A stretch of 64,000 nt of DNA from RGIG5612 sp050944475 (GTDB taxonomy: Bacteria; Bacillota; Clostridia; Lachnospirales; Lachnospiraceae), in the NCBI GenBank assembly GCA_050944475.1, contig JBMNRD010000003.1, positions 183,790 to 247,789 of the forward strand, written 5' to 3'. Both the position numbers and the translations under genes were made by a program. The notes under the pieces are model-generated. The model was given only the letters and a program-made list of their open reading frames with translations, did no database searches and was not told where the DNA came from. Shown one piece after another: positions 35,213-44,693 of this stretch; positions within the stretch are counted from its first letter, which is position 1; every line of letters starts with the position of its first letter.

Positions 35213-36118
35213 ATGAACAGAAAAATAATTATCCGTGCCGATGATGTCGGCTACACACTTGTAAATAATATCGGAGCCTTCGAAACTATGGCTGACGGCG
35301 GCGTTGTTACCGCTGCTGACGTTATGCTGGAGTGCCCGGGTACTGTTGATGCCCTGGAACGTCTTCGTAACCTTCCGTGGATCAGCGTTGGCTGGCATGC
35401 ACATTTCTGGGGCAGCCCCGTTCTCCCTTTTGACCGGGTTCCTACACTTGTAGACCTTGAAACCGGCCATTTCAGAACAGACATCCGCAAGGCGTCCGAC
35501 ATTAACGCTGACGAACTCTACAGTGAAATGATGGCCCAGATGGAACGTTGCAAAAAAGTCCTTGGACGCTATGTTGACACCGGCGGTATTTACAAAGATG
35601 ACGGTCCTCTCTTCGACAGAATTCAAAAGAAGGTCTGCGATGAACTGGGAATTGTCTACAACTTTGTTTCAAAGGAAATGAAGGGTGGCGGTTTCTTTGA
35701 GGCAGAGCCCCGGTACAGAGATGCCGGCATTTTCACATTGGACGGCGGCGTAGCCTATAAAGATCTTTATGTGGACTCCATCGATGCCCAGGAAAAAAAT
35801 TATGACCCATACCTTTACTACGCAGAGGACAGAGGCCATATGATGGAAAAATATGAGCAGGGCTTTAAGGTAACAACCCAGAGCTGGCATCCAGGATACG
35901 TAGATTACTACATGTACCAGCTTGGAGACCCGGGGCCTTTCAGGAACAAGTTTACAGTCATCCGTACAAAAGACGTCGAGGCCCTGACCTCGGAACGCAT
36001 GCGCAAATGGATAATCGACAATAAGCTTGAGCTTGTCAATTTCACGGATGCACTTTACGGCAGAAACGATTTTCAGGAGCATCTTAAAGCTATCGGCAGC
36101 CCGCTGTGCATGATTTAA
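35213..36118 (+). CDS. ChbG/YdjC-family carbohydrate deacetylase
   Basis: A 301-residue member of the YdjC/ChbG/HpnK deacetylase fold. Metal-site residues are visible: D10-D11 in I-R-A-D-D-V-G-Y, H62 and H64 in G-W-H-A-H-F-W, and H in S-W-H-P-G-Y-V-D near residue 225. Characterised relatives remove acetyl groups from diacetylchitobiose-type saccharides. It follows the large hydrolase by 78 bases. Together with two esterase-like hydrolases and an SBP_bac_5 importer it suggests processing of an acetylated or acylated oligosaccharide. A hairpin follows the gene. ATG after CGAGGAAAA. Confidence 0.85.
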   Translation: MNRKIIIRADDVGYTLVNNIGAFETMADGGVVTAADVMLECPGTVDALERLRNLPWISVGWHAHFWGSPVLPFDRVPTLVDLETGHFRTDIRKASDINADELYSEMMAQMERCKKVLGRYVDTGGIYKDDGPLFDRIQKKVCDELGIVYNFVSKEMKGGGFFEAEPRYRDAGIFTLDGGVAYKDLYVDSIDAQEKNYDPYLYYAEDRGHMMEKYEQGFKVTTQSWHPGYVDYYMYQLGDPGPFRNKFTVIRTKDVEALTSERMRKWIIDNKLELVNFTDALYGRNDFQEHLKAIGSPLCMI

Positions 36119-36174
36119 AGGCCGCTGATACAACAACGAATAAATTCAACGTTTCCTGACTCTATAATATAAAC

Positions 36175-36203
36175 ACGGACAGGCCCTTTCATAGCCTGTC
36201 CGT
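36175..36203. terminator. Bidirectional hairpin between the deacetylase and tRNA-Leu
   Basis: ACGGACAGGC (36175-36184) and GCCTGTCCGT (36194-36203) form a perfect 10-bp stem. It can end both the plus-strand deacetylase transcript and the minus-strand tRNA transcript; T-runs on both sides are short. The rest of the 36119-36467 gap holds the tRNA and a small GCATGA/TCATGC hairpin at 36382-36397. Confidence 0.6.
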
Positions 36204-36209
36204 TTCAAA

Positions 36210-36294
36210 TGCGGAAGATGGGACTTGAACCCACACGAGCACGTTGCTCACAAGATCCTTAGTCTTGCTCGTCTGCCAGTTCCGACACTTCCGC
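36210..36294 (-). tRNA. tRNA-Leu (anticodon AAG)
   Basis: On the minus strand an 85-nt class II tRNA: acceptor stem GCGGAAG/CTTCCGC with discriminator A, anticodon stem CAAGA/TCTTG with loop CTAAGGA giving anticodon AAG (codon CUU), a long variable arm (TGAGCAACGTGCTC) and a T-arm with GTGGG-TTCAAGT-CCCAT. CCA is not encoded. Confidence 0.95.
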
Positions 36295-36467
36295 ATTGGC
36301 GCTTTTATTACACGCGAACGTTATTATAACACAAGATTTCAAAAAAACAACCGTTTTCTTCTTTATTGTACTTTAATTCCGGCATGATAATTCATGCGAA
36401 ATAATTCGTGCGTCACACCGTCTGAATTTCGTGCCGCTCCTTGCCCGGCAGCATCCGAACCGCAGTC

Positions 36468-37781
36468 TTATACCAGTTTAATCTTTCTCATCATCTGCAC
36501 GAACTCTGTATTGCTTTTCGTGCGGACAAAAAGATCCAGGACTTTTTCGGTGGCTTCCTCGGCGTGCAGGCCTCCGGTGGCCTTTCTGATATTATAAACG
36601 GCCTCCTGCTCCTCCATAGTAAGCAACAGGTCCTCACGCCTTGTCCCGCTCTTGGCAATGTCTATCGCGGGGAAGACCCTCTTTTCCTGAAGTTTTCTGT
36701 CAAGAATCAGCTCCATGTTGCCTGTACCCTTAAATTCTTCGTAAACCACGTCGTCCATCTTGCTGCCGGTATCAACCAGGGCCGTGGCAAGAATGGTCAG
36801 GCTGCCGCCCTCCCGGATATTTCTTGCAGCGCCGAAGAACCTTTTCGGGCTGTACAATGCCGCCGGGTCTAAGCCGCCCGACAATGTTCTTCCGCTTGGC
36901 GGAACCAGCAGGTTGTATGCCCTTGCAAGCCTTGTAATGCTGTCAAGCAATATAATTACGTCCCTTTTATGCTCAACCAGTCTCTTGGCCCTTTCAATGG
37001 CCATTTCCGAAACTCTCTTGTGACGCTCGGGCAGTTCGTCAAATGTGGAATAAATAACCTCCACATTTTCCCCTACGATGGCCTCCTTGATATCCGTAAC
37101 CTCCTCAGGGCGCTCATCAATCAGCAAAATAATGATGTGCATTTCCGGGTTGTTTCTCTGAACCGACTTGGCAACAGCCTTAAGAAGGGTCGTCTTGCCT
37201 GCCTTCGGCGGTGAAACGATAAGGCCCCTCTGACCTTTTCCTATGGGGGAAATCAGGTCAAATACTCTCATTGCCACGCTCCGTGAATCAACTCCTTCCG
37301 CCAAATGAATCCTCTCGTCCGGAAAGATCGGCGTCAGATCCTCGAATGAGGCGCGGCCGGTGGCAACCGTAGGTATTTCGTCATTGATGCGATCCAGTTT
37401 CAAAAGTGCCCCGAATTTTTCGCTCTGGTTTTGCACCCTCACCTTTCCCTTGATAACGTCTCCGGTCTTAAGGCCGAATCTTTTTATCTGGGCCGGTGAA
37501 ACATAAACATCATCGGGACCGGGCAGATAATTATCGCTCCGTATGAAACCGTATCCGTCGGACATGACTTCAAGAATTCCGTCGGCCACCTTGCCGCTGT
37601 CAAGCTTGGCCTCCTCTTCCTTTGTCAGCCCGGTCTCTTCCTGGCGAATTCTTTCCTCGGACATTTCCAAAATGGCCTCAATCAAGTCGGCCTTCTTAAG
37701 GGATGTCGCTCCCTTGATTGAGTTGGTTTTTGCGATTTCCCGCAACTGCACCAACGGCAGTGTCTTTAGTTTTTCTCTCAT
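36468..37781 (-). CDS. rho: Transcription termination factor Rho
   Basis: A 437-residue hexameric RNA helicase that ends transcription. An N-terminal Rho_N helix bundle (L-R-E-I-A-K-T-N-S-I-K-G, residues 10-40), a cold-shock-like RNA-binding domain (D-G-Y-G-F-I-R, about 66-135), then the ATPase with Walker A S-P-P-K-A-G-K-T-T at about 190-198, Walker B I-I-L-L-D-S and the R-loop/Q-loop region G-G-L-D-P-A-A-L-Y. The length is typical for Firmicutes. The ATG at 37781 has an AAGAGGAAA site; the 22 upstream codons are non-family sequence. It stands alone next to tRNA-Leu. Confidence 0.97.
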   Translation of the reverse strand: MREKLKTLPLVQLREIAKTNSIKGATSLKKADLIEAILEMSEERIRQEETGLTKEEEAKLDSGKVADGILEVMSDGYGFIRSDNYLPGPDDVYVSPAQIKRFGLKTGDVIKGKVRVQNQSEKFGALLKLDRINDEIPTVATGRASFEDLTPIFPDERIHLAEGVDSRSVAMRVFDLISPIGKGQRGLIVSPPKAGKTTLLKAVAKSVQRNNPEMHIIILLIDERPEEVTDIKEAIVGENVEVIYSTFDELPERHKRVSEMAIERAKRLVEHKRDVIILLDSITRLARAYNLLVPPSGRTLSGGLDPAALYSPKRFFGAARNIREGGSLTILATALVDTGSKMDDVVYEEFKGTGNMELILDRKLQEKRVFPAIDIAKSGTRREDLLLTMEEQEAVYNIRKATGGLHAEEATEKVLDLFVRTKSNTEFVQMMRKIKLV

Positions 37782-38068
37782 GCTTTCCTCTTGAAATTTT
37801 CTGTGATTTTCAGCTCCCGTTTGCACGGTAAAACGGTTCCTGCACAACGGTTTTTAAAAATGCAGACTCAAACGCGAATCTCTTCGTCCGGCTTTCAATT
37901 TCAAAAACTGTCGGGATTGTTAAGTTGACATAACTCAAAAATAGATTACTTTTATTATTATATATAATATTTCGGTAAAAAGCAAGAAACATCTCCTGAA
38001 AAACATTTGCCCGCCGGCCTGAATATCTGACTGTTTCACACGGCATCGAACCGGGTGCTCTTTAAATA

Positions 38069-39535
38069 CTATATTTCCTTGGGCTCATACGTCAGGTCGC
38101 AGCCCAGCCGCTTAAATGTCCGCCTGTCAATTGCGGAAAGCCGGGCCGTTGTATGCACCTGACATCCGCGAATACGCGGAAGCTGCTTCATGGCGCGGTT
38201 TGCATCCTCGCTTGTGGTGGATGCGATGGACAATGCCACCAGCATTTCGTCCGGATGCAACAGCGGATTGCGGCTTCCAAGATACATCTTCTTCAACGTA
38301 TTTATAGGAATCAGGGATTCCGAGGACAATATTTTCAGTTTCGGCGGAATGCCCGCCAGATATTTAATCGCATTTATCAGGCAAACAGCCGATGCGCCCA
38401 TAATGTCGCCGGTATGTCCTAAAATAATGGTGCCGTCATGCAGCTCCATCGCAGTTGCAACCCCGCCGGTTTCACTTTCCAGCTGCCTTGCTGCGGCCAC
38501 AACCCTGCGGTCATTTGGAGTCAATCCTTCACTCTTCATAAGAATTTTAATCTTGCTCAACTCCTCAGCCTCTTTGGTTCCGTCAGCCAGACCGACGACG
38601 GCCTGAAAATACCGCCGGATGATTTCCGCCCGGCCGGCCTTGCTGCACACTTCATCGTCCACTATGCAGTAACCTGCCATATTCACACCCATATCCGTCG
38701 GGGAGGCATACGGGCAATTACCGTAAATGCCCTCAAACATACTACGCAATACAGGGAAAATCTCGATATCCCTGTTGTAATTTACCGCAGTTTTTCCGTA
38801 AGCTTTCAGATGATAGGGGTCTATCATATTTATGTCATTCAGGTCGGCGGTGGCTGCCTCGTAAGCCAGATTCACCGGATGATTCAGGGGCAGGTTCCAT
38901 ATGGGAAAAGTCTCGAATTTGGCAAAGCCCGCATCGATTCCTCTTTTGTGTTCGTTATAAAGCTGGGACAGGCAGGTGCTCATCTTTCCCGATCCCGGGC
39001 CCGGTCCCGTAACAATAATCAGCGGGCGGGTGGTCTCCACGTAATCGTTTTTGCCGTAGCCGTTTTCGCTGATGACATTTTCAATATCCGTCGGATATCC
39101 CGGAATGAAATAATGCCGGTACACCCTGATGTCGTTCTTCTCCAGCTTATTCTGAAAAACCTCCACCCCGTGGGAAGGAGTATACTTTGCAATGACAACG
39201 CTGCTGACATATAACCCTCTGATACGGTATGCTCTAACCAGCCTCAGCACATCCTCGTCATAGCCGATTCCCAAATCGTCACGCATTTTATTGTTCGCAA
39301 TATCCTCGGCACTGACAACCATTATCATCTCGGCCTGGTCCTTTAAATGCAGGAGCATTTGGAGTTTACTATCCTCTTGGAAGCCCGGCAAAACTCTTGA
39401 GGCGTGCAGGTCATCGAGCAGCTTGCCGCCGAATTCCAAGTACAGCTTACCCCCAAAATGATCAATGCGCTCCTTGATACGCTCCGATTGAGCCTTAAGG
39501 TATTTTTCATTGTCAAATCCGGTTTTTATACTCAT
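38069..39535 (-). CDS. DUF1846 family protein
   Basis: A 488-residue protein of the DUF1846 family, common in Firmicutes and of unproven function. Visible family landmarks are the N-terminal G-F-D-N-E-K-Y-L-x-x-Q, a P-loop-like V-T-G-P-G-P-G-S-G-K-M-S-T-C around residues 175-188, N-L-P-L-N-H-P-V-N-L-A-Y-E-A-A-T-A-D, and the C-terminal K-R-L-G-C. The P-loop-like segment suggests nucleotide binding. It is cytoplasmic with no signal or membrane segment. The ATG at 39535 is preferred (GCAGG at five bases); a GTG at 39547 is also possible. It lies in its own unit upstream of rho. Confidence 0.9.
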   Translation of the reverse strand: MSIKTGFDNEKYLKAQSERIKERIDHFGGKLYLEFGGKLLDDLHASRVLPGFQEDSKLQMLLHLKDQAEMIMVVSAEDIANNKMRDDLGIGYDEDVLRLVRAYRIRGLYVSSVVIAKYTPSHGVEVFQNKLEKNDIRVYRHYFIPGYPTDIENVISENGYGKNDYVETTRPLIIVTGPGPGSGKMSTCLSQLYNEHKRGIDAGFAKFETFPIWNLPLNHPVNLAYEAATADLNDINMIDPYHLKAYGKTAVNYNRDIEIFPVLRSMFEGIYGNCPYASPTDMGVNMAGYCIVDDEVCSKAGRAEIIRRYFQAVVGLADGTKEAEELSKIKILMKSEGLTPNDRRVVAAARQLESETGGVATAMELHDGTIILGHTGDIMGASAVCLINAIKYLAGIPPKLKILSSESLIPINTLKKMYLGSRNPLLHPDEMLVALSIASTTSEDANRAMKQLPRIRGCQVHTTARLSAIDRRTFKRLGCDLTYEPKEI

Positions 39536-39667
39536 ATTTACCTGCACTCCCGTATTCTTCCTTCAAATCATGCTCTGAAAATCCGAAAGCATGACGCCTG
39601 TTATAATACTATAATACCAAAAATTTAGTGTATTATAGCATACAAAAATGACTCTTTACAATATAAA

Positions 39668-39692
39668 ACTGCCCCGCTTTTTGCGGGGCAGT
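39668..39692 (-). terminator. Terminator of the Opp-type importer operon
   Basis: ACTGCCCCGC (39668-39677), five-base loop, GCGGGGCAGT (39683-39692), followed on the minus strand by TTTATATTG. It lies 27 bases past the stop of the binding protein gene. Confidence 0.85.
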
Positions 39693-39718
39693 CTTCGGAT
39701 CACTTTTTAAATTCCCGA

Positions 39719-41503
39719 TTACTTAACAATCTCTGTATACATGAAGTACTTGTATCCAAGAGGATTAGAGTAGAAGCCTTTCAGGGAATCGCTTACCATA
39801 TAAAGGTCTGTGTAGAAGTACAGCGGGCATATAGCACCAGTGCTCATATACATATCCTCAGCTACATGCATAAGCTGGTTACGAACCTCAAGGTCTTTCT
39901 CAGACTTGATGTACTTAATAAGAAGATCATAAGTCTCGGCCCATGTGCCGTCGGTAATCTTGTCGGTGTAATTGCCGATACCGTTCAGATCCAAATCATA
40001 AATCTTAACAGCGGCATGACCATCCTTGCCGAACTGAGCATCGTTGTTGCCTGAACCGCTTACCCACATGTCAAGGAAGGAGATGGCATCATTGTAGTCA
40101 GCCAACCAGCCGTGACGCGCAACCTCGTAGTTACCCACCTTACGTGTCTCAAGGAAAGTGCCCCATTCCTGATTTTCAAGCTCTATCTTGATACCAACAT
40201 TTGCAAGAGTACTCTGCAGATACTCGGCAATGGCCTTATGTCCCTCAGAAGTGTTGTACAGATAAACTTTTGTCGGGAAGTCGGTAACCTTGCCGTCTAC
40301 TACAGTGTAGTACTTGCCGAGGATATCCATCGCCTCGTCAGTGTTAGCGGCCATAGCCTCTTTGCTGACATCATAATATCCGGAATAAGGAGCCCCGCCC
40401 TTGCCGGCCGACTTATAGAACTGTTCGCCGCTTGGCTCGGTGATACCCATTGCTACGTAGGAGGAAGCAGGAACCTGTCCGCCCTGTGCAATGTTTTCAA
40501 CAATGTAATTACGGTCAAACAGCAGGCTGATTGCGCTACGAACCTCAGCCTTCTCGTCCTCGGTAAGAGTCTTGCCTGCAGGTGAAATGTCCACGTTCAT
40601 GTTCCAGAGTACAAAGTAGGTACCGATCTGTCCGTCAACCTTGAACTCTGTCGGATAGTCAACCTTAAGAGCTGCTATCTCGTTTGTCGGAACATCATCG
40701 ATAAGAAGCCACTCGCCGTCCTTGAAGTTGGCAAGCATGTTGTTTGCATCATCACTCAGGAAGAACTTGATAACAGGCATCGTTACGCTATCGGCGTCGG
40801 GATGTTTATCATTCTTCTTGAGGGTGATAAATGAGTTATGCTCCCATTGTGAAAGTGTGTACATTCCGTTGCAAATATAGGTCTTGGGATCGGTTGCCCA
40901 AGCACCGTCATTGTCAACAACATCTTCCCTTACAGGATAGAATGTCGGGAATGCAAGAAGCTCATTCCAATAAGGAAGATCGCCAATAACGGTAACCTTG
41001 AGAGTCTTCTCGTCAACTACTTCAACATTCAGTTTGCCTTCCGGATTCGGCTCGTCGCCGCCCCAGATGCTGTCATAACCGTCAACAACCTCGAACATAT
41101 AGCCGTAGTCGGCAGCGAGATCAACGGAAACCGCTCTCTGCCATGCAAATGCGAAATCGTTTGCGGTTACCGGCTTTCCGTCGGACCATTTGGAATCACG
41201 GATTGTGTAGGTATAAGTAAATGTACCGTCACCGTTGTCAACCGGGGCAACAAGCTCTTCAGCCAGGTCGGCTTTGATTACAAACTTGCCGTCTGCATCC
41301 TTAGTCCATTTTGCAAGACCTGAGAAAAGATGAGCAAGCAGTGTGGCGCCGTCAACTGCCGAGTTGAGGGCCGGGTCAATGGTTTGCGGCTCGGAAGAAA
41401 TGCAAACCTTAAGGCCTTCTTCCTCCTTGCCACCGCAAGCTGCGCAGGCTGTGAGACTCAAGGCCATCACGCCTGCCAAAATTAATGCTAAAAACTTCTT
41501 CAT
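39719..41503 (-). CDS. Oligopeptide ABC transporter substrate-binding lipoprotein (OppA-like)
   Basis: A 594-residue exported lipoprotein. The signal peptide ends in the lipobox L-T-A-C-A near residue 19-20. The mature part is an SBP_bac_5 protein with E-P-Q-T-I-D-P-A-L-N near the start, the W-S-D-G-K-P-V-T-A-N-D-F-A-F-A-W motif typical of OppA-type binding proteins, and G-W-L-A-D-Y-N-D. It is the last gene of the importer operon and follows the second ATPase gene by 77 bases, an order unlike the binding-protein-first importer at 28967. It should deliver oligopeptides to the permeases at 43604 and 44694. Confidence 0.93.
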   Translation of the reverse strand: MKKFLALILAGVMALSLTACAACGGKEEEGLKVCISSEPQTIDPALNSAVDGATLLAHLFSGLAKWTKDADGKFVIKADLAEELVAPVDNGDGTFTYTYTIRDSKWSDGKPVTANDFAFAWQRAVSVDLAADYGYMFEVVDGYDSIWGGDEPNPEGKLNVEVVDEKTLKVTVIGDLPYWNELLAFPTFYPVREDVVDNDGAWATDPKTYICNGMYTLSQWEHNSFITLKKNDKHPDADSVTMPVIKFFLSDDANNMLANFKDGEWLLIDDVPTNEIAALKVDYPTEFKVDGQIGTYFVLWNMNVDISPAGKTLTEDEKAEVRSAISLLFDRNYIVENIAQGGQVPASSYVAMGITEPSGEQFYKSAGKGGAPYSGYYDVSKEAMAANTDEAMDILGKYYTVVDGKVTDFPTKVYLYNTSEGHKAIAEYLQSTLANVGIKIELENQEWGTFLETRKVGNYEVARHGWLADYNDAISFLDMWVSGSGNNDAQFGKDGHAAVKIYDLDLNGIGNYTDKITDGTWAETYDLLIKYIKSEKDLEVRNQLMHVAEDMYMSTGAICPLYFYTDLYMVSDSLKGFYSNPLGYKYFMYTEIVK

Positions 41504-41580
41504 GATTTTTTCCTTTCTTGTTTTAAAAAAGTATTTTCATTTCCGTGCAGCAACGGATCCTCTTGCTGTACGGTAATAAA

Positions 41581-42564
41581 CTAATTAATTTCCCCTATCC
41601 TATGGCATGCCGCAAAATGTCCCGGCTGCACCTCGGAAAATTCCGGCATGCCCTGAGCACAAATATCAACGGCATACCTGCAGCGGGTGCGGAAAGGACA
41701 TCCGCTCGGTGCATTTAAGGGACTCGGAATGTCGCCCTCAAGAACAATTCTCTTATGCGCTCTTGCCACCCGCGGGTCCGGTACCGGCACTGATGACAAA
41801 AGGGACTGACTGTATGGATGCAGCGGACGGTGGTAAATCTCATCGGCTTCACCCATTTCCACCATTTTACCAAGGTACATAACTGCGATACGGTCGGAAA
41901 TATGTCGTACCACAAGGAGGTCGTGAGCGATAAACAGATATGTCAGTCCCAACTTCTCCTGCAGCTCGTCAAACATATTGATAACCTGAGCTTGTATTGA
42001 CACGTCCAAAGCCGATACCGGCTCATCACAGACGATAAACTCGGGGTTTACCGCCAGGGCCCTGGCAATACCGATTCTTTGCCTCTGGCCGCCTGAAAAC
42101 TCATGGGCATACCTTGCGGCGTGTTCGGAATTCAGACCTACATGGTCCATCAGCTCCAACACCCTTTCCTTGCGCTCGGTCTTATTTGTGTAAAGCTTAT
42201 GTATGTCCAGCGGCTCGGCAATGATATCCGCCACAGTCATTCTGGGATTCAAGGATGAATACGGGTCCTGGAAAACCATGGTGGCTTTCTTGCGGAACTC
42301 CTTCAGTGACGCCTTGGAGTTAATCTCCTCACCGTCGTAAAAAATCCTGCCTGCCGTGGGCTTGTAAAGATGCAGCAGCGTCCTTCCCACGGTGGTTTTT
42401 CCGCAGCCCGATTCTCCAACCAGACCAAGGGTCTCTCCTTTTTTTATCTTGAAAGAAATGTCATCAACGGCCTTCAAAGGCCTGGTTTTGAACATTCCCA
42501 TGTTAATATCAAAATATTCCTTAAGATGCTGCACTTCAACCAATGTGCGTTTTTCTTCAGCCAC
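41581..42564 (-). CDS. Oligopeptide ABC transporter ATP-binding protein (OppF-like)
   Basis: A 327-residue ATPase with Walker A G-E-S-G-C-G-K-T-T, signature F-S-G-G-Q-R-Q-R, Walker B F-I-V-C-D-E-P-V-S-A-L-D and the C-terminal oligopeptide domain with Cys pair C-P-F-R-T-R-C-R-Y-A-V-D-I-C. It overlaps the preceding ATPase gene by eight bases, implying translational coupling. All catalytic residues are standard, unlike the LDGG variant in the other importer. Confidence 0.94.
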   Translation of the reverse strand: MAEEKRTLVEVQHLKEYFDINMGMFKTRPLKAVDDISFKIKKGETLGLVGESGCGKTTVGRTLLHLYKPTAGRIFYDGEEINSKASLKEFRKKATMVFQDPYSSLNPRMTVADIIAEPLDIHKLYTNKTERKERVLELMDHVGLNSEHAARYAHEFSGGQRQRIGIARALAVNPEFIVCDEPVSALDVSIQAQVINMFDELQEKLGLTYLFIAHDLLVVRHISDRIAVMYLGKMVEMGEADEIYHRPLHPYSQSLLSSVPVPDPRVARAHKRIVLEGDIPSPLNAPSGCPFRTRCRYAVDICAQGMPEFSEVQPGHFAACHRIGEIN

Positions 42565-43594
42565 GCAACAGCACCTCCTTCATTTCCTCAGGGACAATGC
42601 TTTCGTCAATTGTCCGGTTCTCTATTGCCTCTTTAATGCAAACCCAGCAGGCAGATTGATGATTGTCATTTATCTGCATTCTGAAGGGCTGATGTCTAAT
42701 ACACACCTTCATTGCTTCGTCACATCTCGGAGCAAACGGACAGCCGTCGGGCATATTCAACAAATCTATCGGGGTGCCCCTTATAGGCTGCAGCTTCTTT
42801 CCGGAGGTATCCACCGTGGGAATAGACCGCATCAGACCCTTTGTGTACTCATGGGCCGAATTGTAGAAAATCTCGTCGGTTGTTCCCTGCTCGCAAATGA
42901 TTCCGGCATACATAACGATAACCTCATCGCATAACTGTGCCACAACGCCCAGGTCATGAGTAATCATGATTATCGCCATGCCCAGCTCCGCCTGAAGCTG
43001 TTTCATAAGATCCAAAATCTGGGCCTGTATTGTTACATCCAAAGCGGTTGTAGGCTCGTCCGCGATAAGGATATCCGGCTCACAGGCCAGAGCCATGGCA
43101 ATCATCGCACGCTGACGCATGCCGCCCGACAGCTCATACGGATACTGGTTTACACGTTTCTCCGGTTCATTTATGTTGCAGAGTCTGAGCATCTCAACCG
43201 CACGGGCCTTCGCTTCGGCTTTGCTTCTGTCGGTATGAAGAAGGATTGCCTCCTCCAACTGGTGTCCCACGGTATATGTAGGGTTCATGGATGTCATGGG
43301 ATCCTGGAAAATGATGGAAATTTTGTTCCCCCGAATATCCTTCATTCTCTTTTCGGATGCTCCGATGAGCTCCTCGCCGTCATATTTGATGGAGCCTCCG
43401 ACAATCTTGCCGGTTGGCGCCAGAATCTGCATGATTGAATAGGCGGTTACTGACTTTCCCGAGCCTGATTCGCCAACGATTCCGAGGACCTTTCCCCTGT
43501 TAAGATTGAATGAAACTCCGTTTACTGCCTTAACCTCTCCGGCATCTGTGAAAAAGGAGGTCTGCAGATTTTTAACTTCCAGCAAATGTGCCAT
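42557..43594 (-). CDS. Oligopeptide ABC transporter ATP-binding protein (OppD-like)
   Basis: A 345-residue ATPase: Walker A G-E-S-G-S-G-K-S-V, signature L-S-G-G-M-R-Q-R, Walker B I-L-I-A-D-E-P-T-T-A-L-D and a C-terminal oligopeptide domain with C-P-F-A-P-R-C-D-E-A-M-K-V-C followed by a short extra tail. It works as a heterodimer with the ATPase at 41581. The gene follows the permease by nine bases and has a GAGGAGG ribosome site. Confidence 0.94.
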   Translation of the reverse strand: MAHLLEVKNLQTSFFTDAGEVKAVNGVSFNLNRGKVLGIVGESGSGKSVTAYSIMQILAPTGKIVGGSIKYDGEELIGASEKRMKDIRGNKISIIFQDPMTSMNPTYTVGHQLEEAILLHTDRSKAEAKARAVEMLRLCNINEPEKRVNQYPYELSGGMRQRAMIAMALACEPDILIADEPTTALDVTIQAQILDLMKQLQAELGMAIIMITHDLGVVAQLCDEVIVMYAGIICEQGTTDEIFYNSAHEYTKGLMRSIPTVDTSGKKLQPIRGTPIDLLNMPDGCPFAPRCDEAMKVCIRHQPFRMQINDNHQSACWVCIKEAIENRTIDESIVPEEMKEVLLRG

Positions 43595-43603
43595 ACATCC
43601 TCC

Positions 43604-44674
43604 TCAACTGTTCAGCTTCGGATCGAATGCGTCGCGAAGACCGTCTCCGAAAAGGTTCAACGATAAAACAATAAGTGAAATAACTACTGCGGGAATAACC
43701 AGACGATAGCCGTAACTGGTAATTCCGTTCAGCGCATCGGATGCAAGGGAGCCAAGCGAAGGCATGGGCGCATTTACGCCGAGTCCCAGAAATGACAAGT
43801 AGCTCTCCGTAAAGATGGCGCTGGGAATCTGCAGTGCGGTATAAACAATCACCACGCCTATACTGTTTGGCAGAAGATGCTTCATTATAATCCACCTGCC
43901 CTTGGCGCCCGCTGTCCTGGCCGCAAGGACATACTCCTGCTCCTTCAATGACAGAATCTGTCCGCGAATCTGCCTTGCCATGCTTACCCAGTAAAGCACA
44001 CCGAAGATGATAAACAGGGAAACCATATTGCTTCCCAGCCGCTCAAAGGAGGTGCCGGCAATCAAGGCTTTCAATGGATCCCTTATTACCGCTGCCAGAA
44101 GGATAATCATCAGCATATCAGGCAGCGAATAGAATATGTCGACCACACGCATGATTATCAGGTCCACCTTGCCCCCGAAAAAGCCCGAGACGGCACCGAT
44201 AATAAAGCCTATCACAAGTACGATAATGCTTGCAAGGAAGCCTACGGCAAGGGAAACTCTGGTTCCGTAAATAATTCTGATAAAGTAATCACGACCGGCG
44301 GAGTCTGTGCCGAAAACATGCGGGAAAACCTTTTCGCCTGCCGCAATCAGCTCCTGTTCCGTCTGTCCGTATTTAAAGGGCTTGAGATTGGCATAACTTG
44401 CATCAACGCTCTGACCCGGTCTGTTGCCGAGCTGGTCTTCATATGCATAAGGCCAGAACAACGGAATGAAAATTGCTCCCAATGCAATAATCAGAATAAC
44501 TATTGCGCTGGCAGTAGCGACCCTGTTTGCTAAAAGCCTTTTGATGCCGTCCTTGAGGAATGTGGTGGAAGGGCGCATCTGTACCATATATTCCTTTTCC
44601 CGGTCGCTTGCGGGAAGAAAGTTGTCCATATCTATCTGGAGACTGAACGCATTATTTTTATTAAACATACTCAT
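43604..44674 (-). CDS. Oligopeptide ABC transporter permease (OppC-like)
   Basis: A 356-residue inner-membrane permease with an N-terminal cytosolic extension of about 60 residues, a first membrane helix (A-S-A-I-V-I-L-I-I-A-L-G-A-I-F-I), then F-G-T-D-S-A-G-R-D-Y-F and five more helices with the coupling motif Y-V-L-A-A-R-T-A-G-A-K-G. The extended N-terminus is usual for OppC. The frame is open to 44722, but the start at 44674 follows a GGAGGC site and lies beyond the end of the upstream permease gene. Confidence 0.92.
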   Translation of the reverse strand: MSMFNKNNAFSLQIDMDNFLPASDREKEYMVQMRPSTTFLKDGIKRLLANRVATASAIVILIIALGAIFIPLFWPYAYEDQLGNRPGQSVDASYANLKPFKYGQTEQELIAAGEKVFPHVFGTDSAGRDYFIRIIYGTRVSLAVGFLASIIVLVIGFIIGAVSGFFGGKVDLIIMRVVDIFYSLPDMLMIILLAAVIRDPLKALIAGTSFERLGSNMVSLFIIFGVLYWVSMARQIRGQILSLKEQEYVLAARTAGAKGRWIIMKHLLPNSIGVVIVYTALQIPSAIFTESYLSFLGLGVNAPMPSLGSLASDALNGITSYGYRLVIPAVVISLIVLSLNLFGDGLRDAFDPKLNS

Positions 44675-44693
44675 ATTACGTTTAGCCTCCCTC

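Noticed and set aside
34499..35626. A 375-codon minus-strand open frame across the large hydrolase and deacetylase genes
   Set aside because: Covers two well-supported plus-strand genes and shows no domain. Treated as chance openness.
38438..39214. A 258-codon plus-strand frame opposite DUF1846
   Set aside because: The minus-strand family match is unambiguous; the plus frame lacks a ribosome site and motifs.
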